Assembly: GCF_002798405.1 (NCBI RefSeq)
Contig: NZ_PGGV01000016.1
Location: forward strand, 1 to 64,000
Direction: 5' to 3'
Origin: Glycomyces xiaoerkulensis
GTDB taxonomy: Bacteria > Actinomycetota > Actinomycetes > Mycobacteriales > Micromonosporaceae
Length of the DNA stretch: 64,000 nt
Under the pieces are notes generated by a model. That model did no database searches and was not told where the DNA came from. It worked only from the letters and a program-made list of their open reading frames with translations. How positions within the stretch are numbered: position 1 is the first letter of the stretch; each line of letters opens with the position of its first letter. Positions 38,878 to 47,286 of the stretch are shown here, in pieces. Both the position numbers and the translations under genes were made by a program.

Positions 38878-39837
38878 TCAGTACAGGATCGTCGTGGCGC
38901 CGTAGTAGACGTTGCCGTGGTCGACGCTCACGACCTTCACCACCGTGTTGGAGTTCGGGGCGTGGACGACCAGGCCGTTGCCGATGTACATGCCCATGTG
39001 GCCGAGGCTGTTGTAGAACACCAGGTCGCCCGGCTGGAGTTCGTCGCGGGTGATCTTGGCGGTCTGGCTGTACTGGGCTGCGGCGTTGTGCGGCAGGGAG
39101 ATCCCGATCTGCGCGTAGGCGCGGAGGACGAGGCCGGAGCAGTCGTAGGTGTCGGGGCCGGAGGTGCCCCAGACGTAGTTCTTGCCGACCTGGTCGAGCG
39201 CGAAGTCGACCACGGCCCACGCGTCGTTGCTCATGCGGGGCAGGTCGTAGTCGAGGACCTCTTCGCCGGCGGCGGTGCGCCACTCCTCTTCGAGGTCCTC
39301 CATGCGGGTCTCGATCTCGGTCTTCTTCTCCTCGAGCTCGGCCTGGTCGGCTTCGAGGTCGGCCTGGAGGTCTTCGAGGAGCTCCAGTTGCGCGGTGTAG
39401 TCCTCGGCGACGGTCCGGAGCTCCTCCATCAGGTCGAAGTCGTACATATTGGCCGAGTTGAGGCGGTCCATCCGCTCTACGAAGGCCTGGGGGGAGCCCG
39501 ATTCGAGGATGAGGGCGGCGTCGCCGACGCCTTGGTCCACGTAGGTCTCGGTGATGAAGTCCGCCAGCCGCTCGCGCAGGTCGGCGAGCTGCTCCTCGCT
39601 GTCGGCGAGGTCGGTCTCGACCTCCTCGATCATCTCCTTGTTGTCGGCGATCTCCGTGGCGAGGCCGTTGTACTCCTCGATCGTGGCGTTGAGGTCTTCG
39701 CTGGTGCTCTCGATCTCGTCGTTGATGTCCTCGGGGTCCTGCTGGGCCCATACCGGGGAGGAGGCGATCGCTGAGGCGAGCAGACCGCCGACGACGACAC
39801 CGGCGGTCCATTTGCGTCGGAAGGACGGCGGGTTCAC
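38878..39837 (-). CDS. Secreted coiled-coil NlpC/P60 hydrolase, second copy
   Basis: A 319-residue protein. The signal peptide spans about residues 1-31 (RRKW then a hydrophobic core and VWAQ). Residues 35-200 form an acidic coiled coil. The NlpC/P60 domain (about 205-319) has catalytic Cys in YDCSGLVLRAY and His in SLGHMGMYIG and VVHAP. It has the same plan as the riboswitch-controlled protein at 1.5 kb but no riboswitch was found upstream. The GTG start follows GAAGGAG. It ends 50 bases from the convergent phosphatase gene. Confidence 0.92.
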   Translation of the reverse strand: MNPPSFRRKWTAGVVVGGLLASAIASSPVWAQQDPEDINDEIESTSEDLNATIEEYNGLATEIADNKEMIEEVETDLADSEEQLADLRERLADFITETYVDQGVGDAALILESGSPQAFVERMDRLNSANMYDFDLMEELRTVAEDYTAQLELLEDLQADLEADQAELEEKKTEIETRMEDLEEEWRTAAGEEVLDYDLPRMSNDAWAVVDFALDQVGKNYVWGTSGPDTYDCSGLVLRAYAQIGISLPHNAAAQYSQTAKITRDELQPGDLVFYNSLGHMGMYIGNGLVVHAPNSNTVVKVVSVDHGNVYYGATTILY

Positions 39838-40000
39838 GACGAGGGCGCTCCTTCGGAGTGTCGAGTCTGAGGGGACGGACCGATGATGAGCCTAACGCGC
39901 CCCGCGGGCCGGGGGAAAGGGCCGGGGCGTGACAAATTCGCAGCGTAACGCCGGTTCCACGGAAGGTGTGCCCGAGCTGTCGGCCGGCGGCGGATGCGGG

Positions 40001-40006
40001 TAGGAT
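40001..40006 (+). promoter_or_regulatory. -10 box for a leaderless leader-peptide transcript
   Basis: TAGGAT lies six bases upstream of the ATG of the small leader peptide, the spacing seen for leaderless actinobacterial genes. No clear -35 box was identified. Confidence 0.65.
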
Positions 40007-40012
40007 GACCGT

Positions 40013-40060
40013 ATGCATTACTCGATGTGTCGCGCTGACCGGTGTTGTCGCTCCTGCTGA
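40013..40060 (+). CDS. Cysteine-rich 15-residue leader peptide of cysteine dioxygenase
   Basis: A 16-codon frame encodes MHYSMCRADRCCRSC and stops 57 bases before the cysteine dioxygenase ATG. Four of 15 residues are Cys, against very few in average proteins, including an adjacent CC pair and a Cys as last residue. A -10 box six bases upstream would make it leaderless. Cysteine-rich leaderless uORFs that act as cysteine sensors are established in mycobacteria upstream of sulfur genes. Here the gene controlled would be cysteine-degrading. The peptide itself is seen directly; the attenuation role is inferred. Confidence 0.75.
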   Translation: MHYSMCRADRCCRSC

Positions 40061-40102
40061 GCCCGCCGGGCTCCCTTCTCGCGCCCTTGTTCCGACACAT
40101 CG
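40023..40102 (+). promoter_or_regulatory. RNA pairing between leader peptide codons and the cdo ribosome entry region
   Basis: CGATGTGTCG (40023-40032, inside leader codons 4-7) is the exact complement of CGACACATCG (40093-40102), which ends 15 bases before the next start codon. A second hairpin, GAGCCC-GCC-GGGCTC (40059-40073), begins at the leader stop codon. The two are compatible with ribosome-position-dependent folding. Which state is ON cannot be decided from sequence. Confidence 0.65.
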
Positions 40103-40117
40103 AAAGTCCTGCGATTC

Positions 40118-40600
40118 ATGACTGATGTCACACTCTCCGTCCTCGGCGCCGACCGCCTGTGGGCGCTGGCCGCCTTTTACGCCGAGAACCTGACGCTGCG
40201 TCCGCGATTCACCAAGACCGGCCGCTGGGCCAGGCGAGTCCTGTCCGGTCCCGACCACGAGGCGTGGCTGCTGGCGTGGCTGCCCGGCCAGGGAACCGAG
40301 ATGCACGACCACGGCGGGCTCGCCAGGCCCGCGGCCGCCGCGGTGTCGGTGGTGTCGGGGCGGCTCACCGAGTACACGGTGGTGCCGGGCGCGTTCCCGG
40401 GCCTGCGCCGCACCGGGCTGGAACGGGGCGGGGTCTCGACCGTCGACGACCGGACCGTCCACGCGATGCGGAACGACTCCGGCGAGCCGGCGGTGAGCCT
40501 GCACGTGTATTCGCCGAGCCTGGACGCGATGCGGACCTATCTGTTCGACGAGACGGGCCTGTCCCCCGCAGCGATCAAGCGGGCCGGAGAGGACTGGTAG
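40118..40600 (+). CDS. Cysteine dioxygenase
   Basis: A 160-residue cupin of the type I cysteine dioxygenase family. The iron ligands are the two His in MHDHGG (about 59-61) and a third in the segment SLHVYSP (about 128). SVVSGRLTEYTV is the usual strand pair. It oxidises L-cysteine to cysteine sulfinate with O2 in the cytoplasm, the first step in cysteine breakdown. Bacterial members are shorter than the mammalian enzyme, as here. It is alone on its strand, preceded by a cysteine-rich leader peptide. Related thiol dioxygenases with other substrates cannot be fully excluded, but the leader supports cysteine. Confidence 0.9.
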   Translation: MTDVTLSVLGADRLWALAAFYAENLTLRPRFTKTGRWARRVLSGPDHEAWLLAWLPGQGTEMHDHGGLARPAAAAVSVVSGRLTEYTVVPGAFPGLRRTGLERGGVSTVDDRTVHAMRNDSGEPAVSLHVYSPSLDAMRTYLFDETGLSPAAIKRAGEDW

Positions 40601-40618
40601 CGCCGACCGGGTCCGCGG

Positions 40619-42058
40619 CTACGGGCACGCCTCCGACAGCACCGCGCCGACGGCGCTCGGCAGCGCCGCGCCGACGTCGGTGGCGCTGACCGTGCGCCGC
40701 CCCCGGGCGGCGAGCCCGGCCGCTTCACCGTGGACGTAGGCGGCGGCGACCGCCGCTCGCGCGACGTCCATTCCGGATGCCAGGAGCGAGGTGATGAAGC
40801 CGGACAGCACGTCCCCCGAGCCGGCCGTGGCCAGCGCCGGCCTGCCGGTCGGATTGGCGTAGACGGCGCCGTCGCCGCCCGCGATCACCGTGTGGTGTCC
40901 CTTCAGGAGCACGGTGCAGTTCAGGCGCTTCGCCAGCGCCGCCGCCGCGCCCGCGCGGTCCTCGCTCGGCGGCGAGCCGTACAGCCGCTCGTATTCGCGG
41001 TCGTGGGGGGTCAGGATCACCGGCGCCTCGCGCCCGGCCAGGAGCGAGGGGTACTCGGCGACGAGGGTGAGGGCGTCGGCGTCGAGCACGGCCGGGACCG
41101 ACCGGCCGAGGACGGTCCGCAGTTCGTCGAGGGCGCGCTCGCCGGTGCCGATACCGGGCCCGGCCAGCCAAGCCTGGGTGCGCCCGGCCGCCTCGACCGA
41201 CCCGGTGCACACCACTTCGGGGTGCACTCGGCGCACGTGGTCGGCGGCGGAACCGGCGTATCGGACGTACCCGGCCGGTCCGGCGAGGGCGCCGGTGGCG
41301 GCGAGGACGGCCGCGCCGGGGTAGCGGTCCGATCCGGCGGCGACGCCGACGACGCCGCGGGTGTACTTGTCGTCCTCCGGGCCGGGCTCGTGCCACCATG
41401 CGGCGACGTCGGCGGCGTCGGCCACGGCCACGACCGGCTGCGGATCCAGGTACGGCCCGAGTCCGATGTCGACGAATTCGAGCCGGCCGGTGCGGAGCGC
41501 GCCCGAACCGAGGTGGTGGCAGGGCTTGCGGCACCCGAAGGTCACGGTGAGGTCGGCGTCGACCGCTTGGCCCGGGACGGCGCCGGTGTCGACCTCCACG
41601 CCCGAGGGCACGTCGACGGCCACGGTCGCGCCGGCCCTGATGCGCCCCAGCAGTTCGACGGCCCGGTCGGGCAGGCCGGGGCGCCCGCCGATGCCGAGGA
41701 CGCCGTCCAGGAGCAGATCGCAGCGGTCGGGCGGGTCGGCGGTCACGCGGCCGCCGGCGCGGGTGAGCGCGGCGGCGCCGGGCGGGTGGATGCGCGAGCC
41801 CATGACCGGGACCCCGTGGACGCGGGCGCCGCGCCGGGCCAGTCTGGCACCGGCGTAGAGCGCGTCGCCGCCGTTGTCGCCGGGTCCGGCCAGGACGACG
41901 ACGGTGGCGCCGTAGACGCCGCCGCGCTCGGTGAGCAGCCGCGCGGCCGCGGCGGCGAGGCCGGCGGCGGCGCGTTGCATGAGCGTGCCGGGCGGGAGCT
42001 TCGGCATGAGTTCGGATTCGGCGCGGCGCACCGCCGCGGCCGACCAGGCACCGTCCAT
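40619..42058 (-). CDS. nnr: Bifunctional NAD(P)HX epimerase/dehydratase
   Basis: A 479-residue fusion. The N-terminal YjeF_N epimerase domain (about 1-200) has LAGPGDNGGDALYAGARLARRG and a VDVPSGVEVDTG segment. The C-terminal ribokinase-like dehydratase (about 215-475) has GVVGVAAGSDRYPGAAVL, LTPHDREYERL and TAGSGDVLSGFI, which holds the catalytic GSGD. It repairs hydrated NADH and NADPH in an ADP-dependent reaction. It lies 46 bases downstream of acpS on the same strand, an order common in actinobacteria next to glmS and alr. Confidence 0.94.
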   Translation of the reverse strand: MDGAWSAAAVRRAESELMPKLPPGTLMQRAAAGLAAAAARLLTERGGVYGATVVVLAGPGDNGGDALYAGARLARRGARVHGVPVMGSRIHPPGAAALTRAGGRVTADPPDRCDLLLDGVLGIGGRPGLPDRAVELLGRIRAGATVAVDVPSGVEVDTGAVPGQAVDADLTVTFGCRKPCHHLGSGALRTGRLEFVDIGLGPYLDPQPVVAVADAADVAAWWHEPGPEDDKYTRGVVGVAAGSDRYPGAAVLAATGALAGPAGYVRYAGSAADHVRRVHPEVVCTGSVEAAGRTQAWLAGPGIGTGERALDELRTVLGRSVPAVLDADALTLVAEYPSLLAGREAPVILTPHDREYERLYGSPPSEDRAGAAAALAKRLNCTVLLKGHHTVIAGGDGAVYANPTGRPALATAGSGDVLSGFITSLLASGMDVARAAVAAAYVHGEAAGLAARGRRTVSATDVGAALPSAVGAVLSEACP

Positions 42059-42104
42059 GGCTCCGCCCTTCGCAGTCGAATCCCGGCCGCCTCGTCGGGC
42101 GCGG

Positions 42105-42476
42105 TTACCGCGCCTCGGCGACCACTACCGCTGTTGCGATACCGCCATCATGCGACAGTGAAACGTGCCAACGCCAGACGCCACGCTCGGCGGCGGCCTC
42201 CGCCACCGTTCCGGTGACGGCCAGCGCGGGGCGGCCGTCGGCTTCGGAGAGCACCTCGCAGTCGCTCCAGTGCATGCCGCCGGGCGCGCCGAGCGCCTTG
42301 GCGACGGCCTCCTTGGCTGCGAAGCGGGCGGCGAGCGACTCGGTGTGGCGCTCCCGACCGTCGGGCGAGGTGCGTTCGGCCTCGGTGAAGAGCTTGTCGG
42401 CCACTGTCGGGGTCCGTTCCAGGACGCGCTCGAAGCGATCCACTGCCACTACGTCTATGCCCACCGCGACGATCAC
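42105..42476 (-). CDS. acpS: Holo-[acyl-carrier-protein] synthase
   Basis: A 123-residue 4'-phosphopantetheinyl transferase. The metal-binding motif is in [11 protein letters not shown] (Asp about 8) and the second in [17 protein letters not shown] (Glu about 55); [15 protein letters not shown] is the final motif. It loads ACP in fatty acid synthesis. The GTG start at the conserved MIVAVGID is right for the family. It begins a short operon with nnr. The gene next to it upstream is the TPR-CHAT protease, reading in the same direction. Confidence 0.95.
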   Translation of the reverse strand: MIVAVGIDVVAVDRFERVLERTPTVADKLFTEAERTSPDGRERHTESLAARFAAKEAVAKALGAPGGMHWSDCEVLSEADGRPALAVTGTVAEAAAERGVWRWHVSLSHDGGIATAVVVAEAR

Positions 42477-42581
42477 CAGTCAAGAGTGCCACGGGATCGG
42501 ATGAGGTGCCCCTTTTCGGGGCGGTTCACCCTGGAGGGTGGTCGGGGCGATCATCGCCGAGTTCGCCGCCCCGGCGCCGAG

Positions 42582-45500
42582 TCATGGTCCGGTGTGGATG
42601 AATCGGGCCCAGTAGGCGGTGCGGTCCGGGTGCTGGTCGCGCAGCACGCGGACCGCGACGTGGAGGGCGCGGGCGCTGTCGGCCGGGTCGAGCCGTCCTT
42701 CCTCGAGGATGCGGCTGTAGAGGTGCGCGGCGACGACGGTCGCCGCGCCGTCGTAGACGCTCCACAGCGTTCCGATCACGTGCCGCCATCCGGCGTAGTG
42801 CATGGCCGCGGTGACGCTGACCGCTTCGTCGAGGTTGGTCACGCCGCCGGTCGCGGTCTGGCAGGCCGACAGGAACGCGAACTCGCCGCCGGTTCCGGGT
42901 CGAGTCAGGTCGCCGATCCCGACCAGGCCGGCGGTCCGCCAGTCGTGGGGCACCAGGCCGCCGCGCGAGGGCCGGCGCAGGTCCTGGGTGCCGTGGCAGG
43001 CGATGTGGGCGGCCCGGTGCGCGCCGAGCCCGGAGACGACGGCCTCACGGGTGGCCTCGCCGTCCTGGAGGACGGTGCAGCGGTCGCGGCCCAGGGCGTC
43101 TTCGAGGAGGCGCCGCTCGGCTCCGGCGCCGGGCAGTTCGGTGTGCTCGGCCGGGCCGCCGTCGCCGCTCGGGGTGTCCGCGACCGCGACGATGAGGAGC
43201 CTGCCGTCGTCCTCTGCGGCGGTCCGGGCCCGAGCGTCGGCCAGAGCGCGGAGGGTCGGGGTGTAGGAGGACACGACGTGGTCCATCACCGCTCGGCCGG
43301 GTTCGGTGTGGTGGCCGGCGGCGTGGATCGGCAGCAGGGTCAGCGGGCCGGTGGGGCACCACCAGATCCGCCGCGGCCGCGCCGGCCGCGACTCGAGGCG
43401 CCCGAGCACCGGGGCCGCGATGGAGTCCCAGGCCCACGCCAGGACCGGCGCGGTCTCCCGCTCTGAAAGGGGCGCATCGGGGCCGGTGCGGTTCTGGAGC
43501 GCCGCGAGGTAGCGGTTGCCCTGTTCGAACGATTCGGCCGCGGTGATCGGCAGCGGCACCGCCTCGATCCCGGAGGCGTCGACAATGAGCGCGTCGCAGC
43601 GCCGGTCGCTGACGTTGAGGACGACGACCGGTCCGGTCCCGGCCGGAGGCAGCAGGTCGTCGAGCGCGGGCGGTCGCAGGAAGTCCCGAGGGCGCGGGAA
43701 GTCCTCGCTGGGCGGCAGCGACCTCACCTCGTCGAGGAGGGTTTCGAACCGGCGCGCCGCGTCGTTCCGTCGCGTTCGGCGGTGTGCCTCGAATGCGGTC
43801 CGGTCGAGTTCGCGTCGGCACCGGTCGAGCTCGTCCGCCAGTGCGGGGTGGGCGGCGGCGAGGCCGCCGGTGCCGGTCCGGAGGTCCAGCAGTCGGCCCC
43901 ACAGGACGCCGCGGCTCTGCTCCAGCAGCTCCACCGCGCCTGCGGGGTCGCCCACGGCGATGGCGCAGGCGGCCGCGTCGGCCCCGAGCGACCGGGCCGT
44001 CTCCTCCAGCAGCCGCTGCTGGTCCTCGCGGTCCAGGCCGGGCCACACCAGTAGTGGGAGCAGCTCGATCGCGTTGCGCAGCATCCCCAACGCGATCCGG
44101 TCGCCCTCGGTTTCGGCTTCGGCGCGCCCGGTCCGGTGCCCCCGCGACATGGCGGTTCGGGCGCCGCGCTGGGCCGCGCGGATGCGGTCCGAGAGGGGTG
44201 CGGTGCCGATCGAGGCGGCACGGCGCTCCAGGTCGACGACCAGGTCGAGCAGGGCCGGGTCGCCGTCCAGCCGGAACCGGGCGCGCAACGCGTCCGCGAG
44301 GCCCGCCAGGATCCGGATCTGATTCGGGTGCCCGTCCGGAATGTCGTCGACGGCCCGCCGGAACAGCGTGGTGGCCTCTTCGAGATCGCGCTCGTCGCGG
44401 TGCCGCTTGAACCGCTCTTGGAGGGCTCCGGCGAGGTTCAACAGGCAGATCGCGTGGTCGGAGGGGTCGAGCGATTCGGTTCGCGCCGCGCGACGCCCGG
44501 TTTCGACGGCCTCTTCGACGGCGCCGTCGTCGCCGGCGCGCTCGGCCCGGGTCGTGAGGGCGGCGGTGAGGGAGGCCAGCCGCGGCGAGAGGTTCGGGTG
44601 GTCGGGGGCGGTGGCGGCGACCGCCCGGCGTCCGGTCTCGACGGCCCGGTCGAGATCGGTGGTGCCCCCGGAGCGGTTGAACCGGGTCCACAGGGCGGCC
44701 TCCAGGTTCAGCAGGCGAGTCGACCGTTCGGTGTGCTCGGGCGGGGTGGCGTCGACGGCGCGGTACAGGGTCGCGACCGCCTCGTCGAGGTCGGCGCCGT
44801 CGCCGAGCTGCGTGTACCTGGCCAGTAGGGCCTCGCCGAGACCGGAGAGGTGGCCTCCGTGGTCGGGGTCGTCGGCCCCGGAGTGCTCCAGGACTTCGCG
44901 GTTGAGTCGGATGACCGTCTCGATGTCGGCGTCGCCGCCGAAGTGCTCGGTCCGGGTCCGCATCGCGGCCGCCAGGTTCGCCCGGTGCAGCTTGAGTTCG
45001 GGGTCGCCGGGTCCGGCGGCCTCGACCGCCCGGCGGCCGAGTTCGACGGCCCGCTCGATGTCGCTTCGCGGGCCGCCGCTCTCGAAGCGGGAGCGGAGCA
45101 GGTTCCCGAGGTTCGAAAGCAGCAGCGGGTAGGTGGGATGCGACGAGGAGGTCGAGTCCACCGCCTCCTGCACCGACGCGAGCGCTTGGTCGAGGGCCGC
45201 TCGGTCGCCGAGGTGCTTGAAGCGGAACCAGAGTACGGTGCCGTGGTTGAGCAGGCGGATCGGCCGGCTCGGGTCGGTCGCCGGGGTCGCCGCGACCGCG
45301 CGGCGGCAGCACGCGGCCGACTCCTCGATGTCGTCGCGGTCCCCGGTGCGGGAGTATCGGAGCCCCAGGTCGCGGCCGACCTCGGAGAGAGTCGCGGCGT
45401 CGTCGGGGTCCGTTTCGAGGAGATCGCGCAGCAGCCCGATGGCCCGGTCCAGGTCCTCGGGGTCACCGTGGCGCCGGTACCGGACGCCCAGGGCGCCGGC

Positions 45501-46382
45501 GAAGTTGGCGAGGATCGTGGCGCCCTGCGGGTGCCCGGCCGGGGCCGTCGCGACCGCTTCGCCGAGGAGGTCGAGAGCGATCTCGAGGTCGGCGCCGTCG
45601 CCAGTGCGGGTGAACCGGCATTTGAGGGCGTGCGCGAGCTTGGACCGGAACAGGGCGCGGTCGGGGTGGCCCCCGGGGGTCGCTTCGACCGCTCGGGTGC
45701 CGAGGTCGACCGCTTCGTCCAGGGCGCCGACGTCTCCGGCGACGGCGAATCGGTCGACGAGGGCGTCGCCGAGGTTCGAAAGGTACACCGGGCGGTGGTG
45801 GTGCCGGTCCGGGGCGGCGGCCAGGGCGGATCTCCAGGCACCGATCGCCCGGTCGAGGTCGGCGCCGTCGCCGGTGCGTTTGAACCGGAGGTGCCAGGCG
45901 GCCCCGAGGTTCGACAGGTCGCCGAGGCGCTCGGGGTCGTCTGCCGGGGTGCCGGATATCGCGGCGGCGTAGTTCGCGATCGCTTGGTCGAGGGCCTTCG
46001 CTTCGCCGGTGGCCGTATGGCGGCGCAGCAGCGAGCCCGCGTGCATGGCGCGCACCCTCGGGTGCGCGTAGTCCTTCTCGAGCAGCGCCTGGACCGGTGC
46101 GGGAACCTGGCCGCGGTCGACCTCGGCGACGATCTCGAACAGCGGCAGCGACCTGACCAGGTCCACTTCCCCCTCCCCTTCGGGCAGCGCCTGGTAGCGG
46201 CACCAGAAGAGCCAGGCCAGTGCCCTGGCGCTGAGCCACGCCTGGTCCGGGTCGGTGACCCCCGAGCCCGCCAGGCGCTCGCCTTCGGCCAGCGCCTCCC
46301 CGTCCAGTACGGCTCCGACGTCGCCGGCGAGGAACGCCCGGACCCTGCCGGCGAGGCCGTCGATCAGGTCGGCGATCTGCAT
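42582..46382 (-). CDS. TPR-CHAT protease
   Basis: A 1266-residue protein. After a helical N-terminus, about 14 tetratricopeptide-like repeats of about 46 residues (110-760) follow the pattern LSNLG-AL-RF-GD-DLD-A. A CHAT peptidase domain (about 970-1266) has the catalytic pair His (about 1130, in HIACHGTQD) and Cys (about 1174, in FLSACQTATGG). CHAT proteases are caspase relatives that cut specific partners when the repeat region receives a signal; the Craspase Csx29 and gasdermin-activating proteases are known defence examples. The ATG has GGAGG. It is divergent from a small protein and a membrane protein, likely partners or substrates. An upstream in-frame extension is not supported. Confidence 0.92.
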   Translation of the reverse strand: MQIADLIDGLAGRVRAFLAGDVGAVLDGEALAEGERLAGSGVTDPDQAWLSARALAWLFWCRYQALPEGEGEVDLVRSLPLFEIVAEVDRGQVPAPVQALLEKDYAHPRVRAMHAGSLLRRHTATGEAKALDQAIANYAAAISGTPADDPERLGDLSNLGAAWHLRFKRTGDGADLDRAIGAWRSALAAAPDRHHHRPVYLSNLGDALVDRFAVAGDVGALDEAVDLGTRAVEATPGGHPDRALFRSKLAHALKCRFTRTGDGADLEIALDLLGEAVATAPAGHPQGATILANFAGALGVRYRRHGDPEDLDRAIGLLRDLLETDPDDAATLSEVGRDLGLRYSRTGDRDDIEESAACCRRAVAATPATDPSRPIRLLNHGTVLWFRFKHLGDRAALDQALASVQEAVDSTSSSHPTYPLLLSNLGNLLRSRFESGGPRSDIERAVELGRRAVEAAGPGDPELKLHRANLAAAMRTRTEHFGGDADIETVIRLNREVLEHSGADDPDHGGHLSGLGEALLARYTQLGDGADLDEAVATLYRAVDATPPEHTERSTRLLNLEAALWTRFNRSGGTTDLDRAVETGRRAVAATAPDHPNLSPRLASLTAALTTRAERAGDDGAVEEAVETGRRAARTESLDPSDHAICLLNLAGALQERFKRHRDERDLEEATTLFRRAVDDIPDGHPNQIRILAGLADALRARFRLDGDPALLDLVVDLERRAASIGTAPLSDRIRAAQRGARTAMSRGHRTGRAEAETEGDRIALGMLRNAIELLPLLVWPGLDREDQQRLLEETARSLGADAAACAIAVGDPAGAVELLEQSRGVLWGRLLDLRTGTGGLAAAHPALADELDRCRRELDRTAFEAHRRTRRNDAARRFETLLDEVRSLPPSEDFPRPRDFLRPPALDDLLPPAGTGPVVVLNVSDRRCDALIVDASGIEAVPLPITAAESFEQGNRYLAALQNRTGPDAPLSERETAPVLAWAWDSIAAPVLGRLESRPARPRRIWWCPTGPLTLLPIHAAGHHTEPGRAVMDHVVSSYTPTLRALADARARTAAEDDGRLLIVAVADTPSGDGGPAEHTELPGAGAERRLLEDALGRDRCTVLQDGEATREAVVSGLGAHRAAHIACHGTQDLRRPSRGGLVPHDWRTAGLVGIGDLTRPGTGGEFAFLSACQTATGGVTNLDEAVSVTAAMHYAGWRHVIGTLWSVYDGAATVVAAHLYSRILEEGRLDPADSARALHVAVRVLRDQHPDRTAYWARFIHTGP

Positions 46383-46441
46383 AGGCGGGTCCTCCGGGGT
46401 GCGGCGGGGCCTCGATTCTACGAAGGAGCCGCCACCGGCGG

Positions 46442-46447
46442 TACGCT
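46442..46447 (+). promoter_or_regulatory. -10 box of the CHAT-adjacent operon
   Basis: TACGCT lies six bases upstream of the ATG of the small protein gene, without a ribosome binding site at the usual spacing. This fits a leaderless transcript. The divergent CHAT start is only 71 bases away, so both promoters overlap. Confidence 0.6.
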
Positions 46448-46453
46448 GAGCCG

Positions 46454-46642
46454 ATGGACACCGATGACGACGATGCGGACGGCCCCCGGCCCGGCGACTT
46501 CCGGATCGGCGACAAAGGACAGGTACTGGTCTACGACGGGAAGAACTGGGAGCCGTACCGGCGGCTGCCGGACTCCGATCCCGGATCGGTGCTTCGGATG
46601 CGGTCCCCGAAGCCGGGGACGGACGGTGGCGCGGCCGAATGA
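46454..46642 (+). CDS. Small unknown protein, CHAT-associated
   Basis: A 62-residue protein. It has an acidic N-terminus (DTDDDDADGP), a compact middle with DFRIGDKGQVLVYDGKNWEPYRR that reads like three short beta strands with aromatic residues, and a Pro/Gly-rich tail. No family was recognised. It is divergent from the TPR-CHAT gene and overlaps the next membrane protein gene by four bases (ATGA), so both are translated together. As an adaptor or CHAT substrate its role is inference only. Confidence 0.7.
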   Translation: MDTDDDDADGPRPGDFRIGDKGQVLVYDGKNWEPYRRLPDSDPGSVLRMRSPKPGTDGGAAE

Positions 46643-47286
46643 GCGCCTCCGACGCCCCCGAGCGGGTTCCCTCGCCGCTGGACGCGATCCCCGACATGCG
46701 GTCGACCGCGAAGTGGACGATCGCGGCGCTCGGGGCGGTCGGGGCCGCGCTGCTCGCCGCGATCCCGTTGACCACCTTGGGCCGGCTGCACAGCGCGGCC
46801 GACATCGCGACCGCCTCGGCCGGGCTCGTTCTCGGCGTCGGCGGGGTGGCGTGGGCCGTCTGGCACACCGCCGAGGCGCTGACGCCGCCGGTGACGACCC
46901 TGTCCGGGATCGAGGCACCGGAGTTGGCTCGGCTGCGGGCGCTACTGGCCCGGTCCCCCGACTCGTTCTACGGGCCGTTCGGGTCCTCGGTGGAGGACCT
47001 GGTCGAGCAGCGGCGGTTCCACGATGAGGTCGCCGTCAAACTGGCCTCGGGGGTGGCCGCCGAGCGGGACGCCGACCGGCGGAGGGCACTGGAGCTGGCG
47101 CTGGCCGACGCGCGGGCGAACGCCGGACTCGCCCGTTCGCTGCAGCGGCAGCTCCTGGAGTTCGCGCACGCCTGGCAGGTCCGGGCGGCGCTGCGGCGGG
47201 CCCGCGTGCACACGATGGCGGCGGTCGGAGTGGTCGTCGTGGGGGCGGTCCTGGTGATGATCGCCGCGGCCGAACCGCAGACCTAA
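46639..47286 (+). CDS. Three-helix membrane protein, CHAT-associated
   Basis: A 215-residue protein. Two adjacent hydrophobic helices (about 26-48 and 54-76) precede a soluble helical region (about 88-185, rich in Ala, Arg, Leu and Glu). A final hydrophobic helix (about 192-211) ends almost at the C-terminus. No known domain was recognised. The arrangement resembles small membrane effectors found next to regulatory proteases in bacterial conflict systems. The stop codon TAA coincides, on the other strand, with the point where glmS normally ends, and the gene overlaps the extended glmS frame completely for 345 bases. Confidence 0.75.
   Translation: MSASDAPERVPSPLDAIPDMRSTAKWTIAALGAVGAALLAAIPLTTLGRLHSAADIATASAGLVLGVGGVAWAVWHTAEALTPPVTTLSGIEAPELARLRALLARSPDSFYGPFGSSVEDLVEQRRFHDEVAVKLASGVAAERDADRRRALELALADARANAGLARSLQRQLLEFAHAWQVRAALRRARVHTMAAVGVVVVGAVLVMIAAAEPQT

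Noticed and set aside
39838-40012. Possible c-di-AMP riboswitch upstream of the second NlpC/P60 gene
   Set aside because: None of the conserved segments seen at 1.3-1.44 kb are found on the minus strand here.
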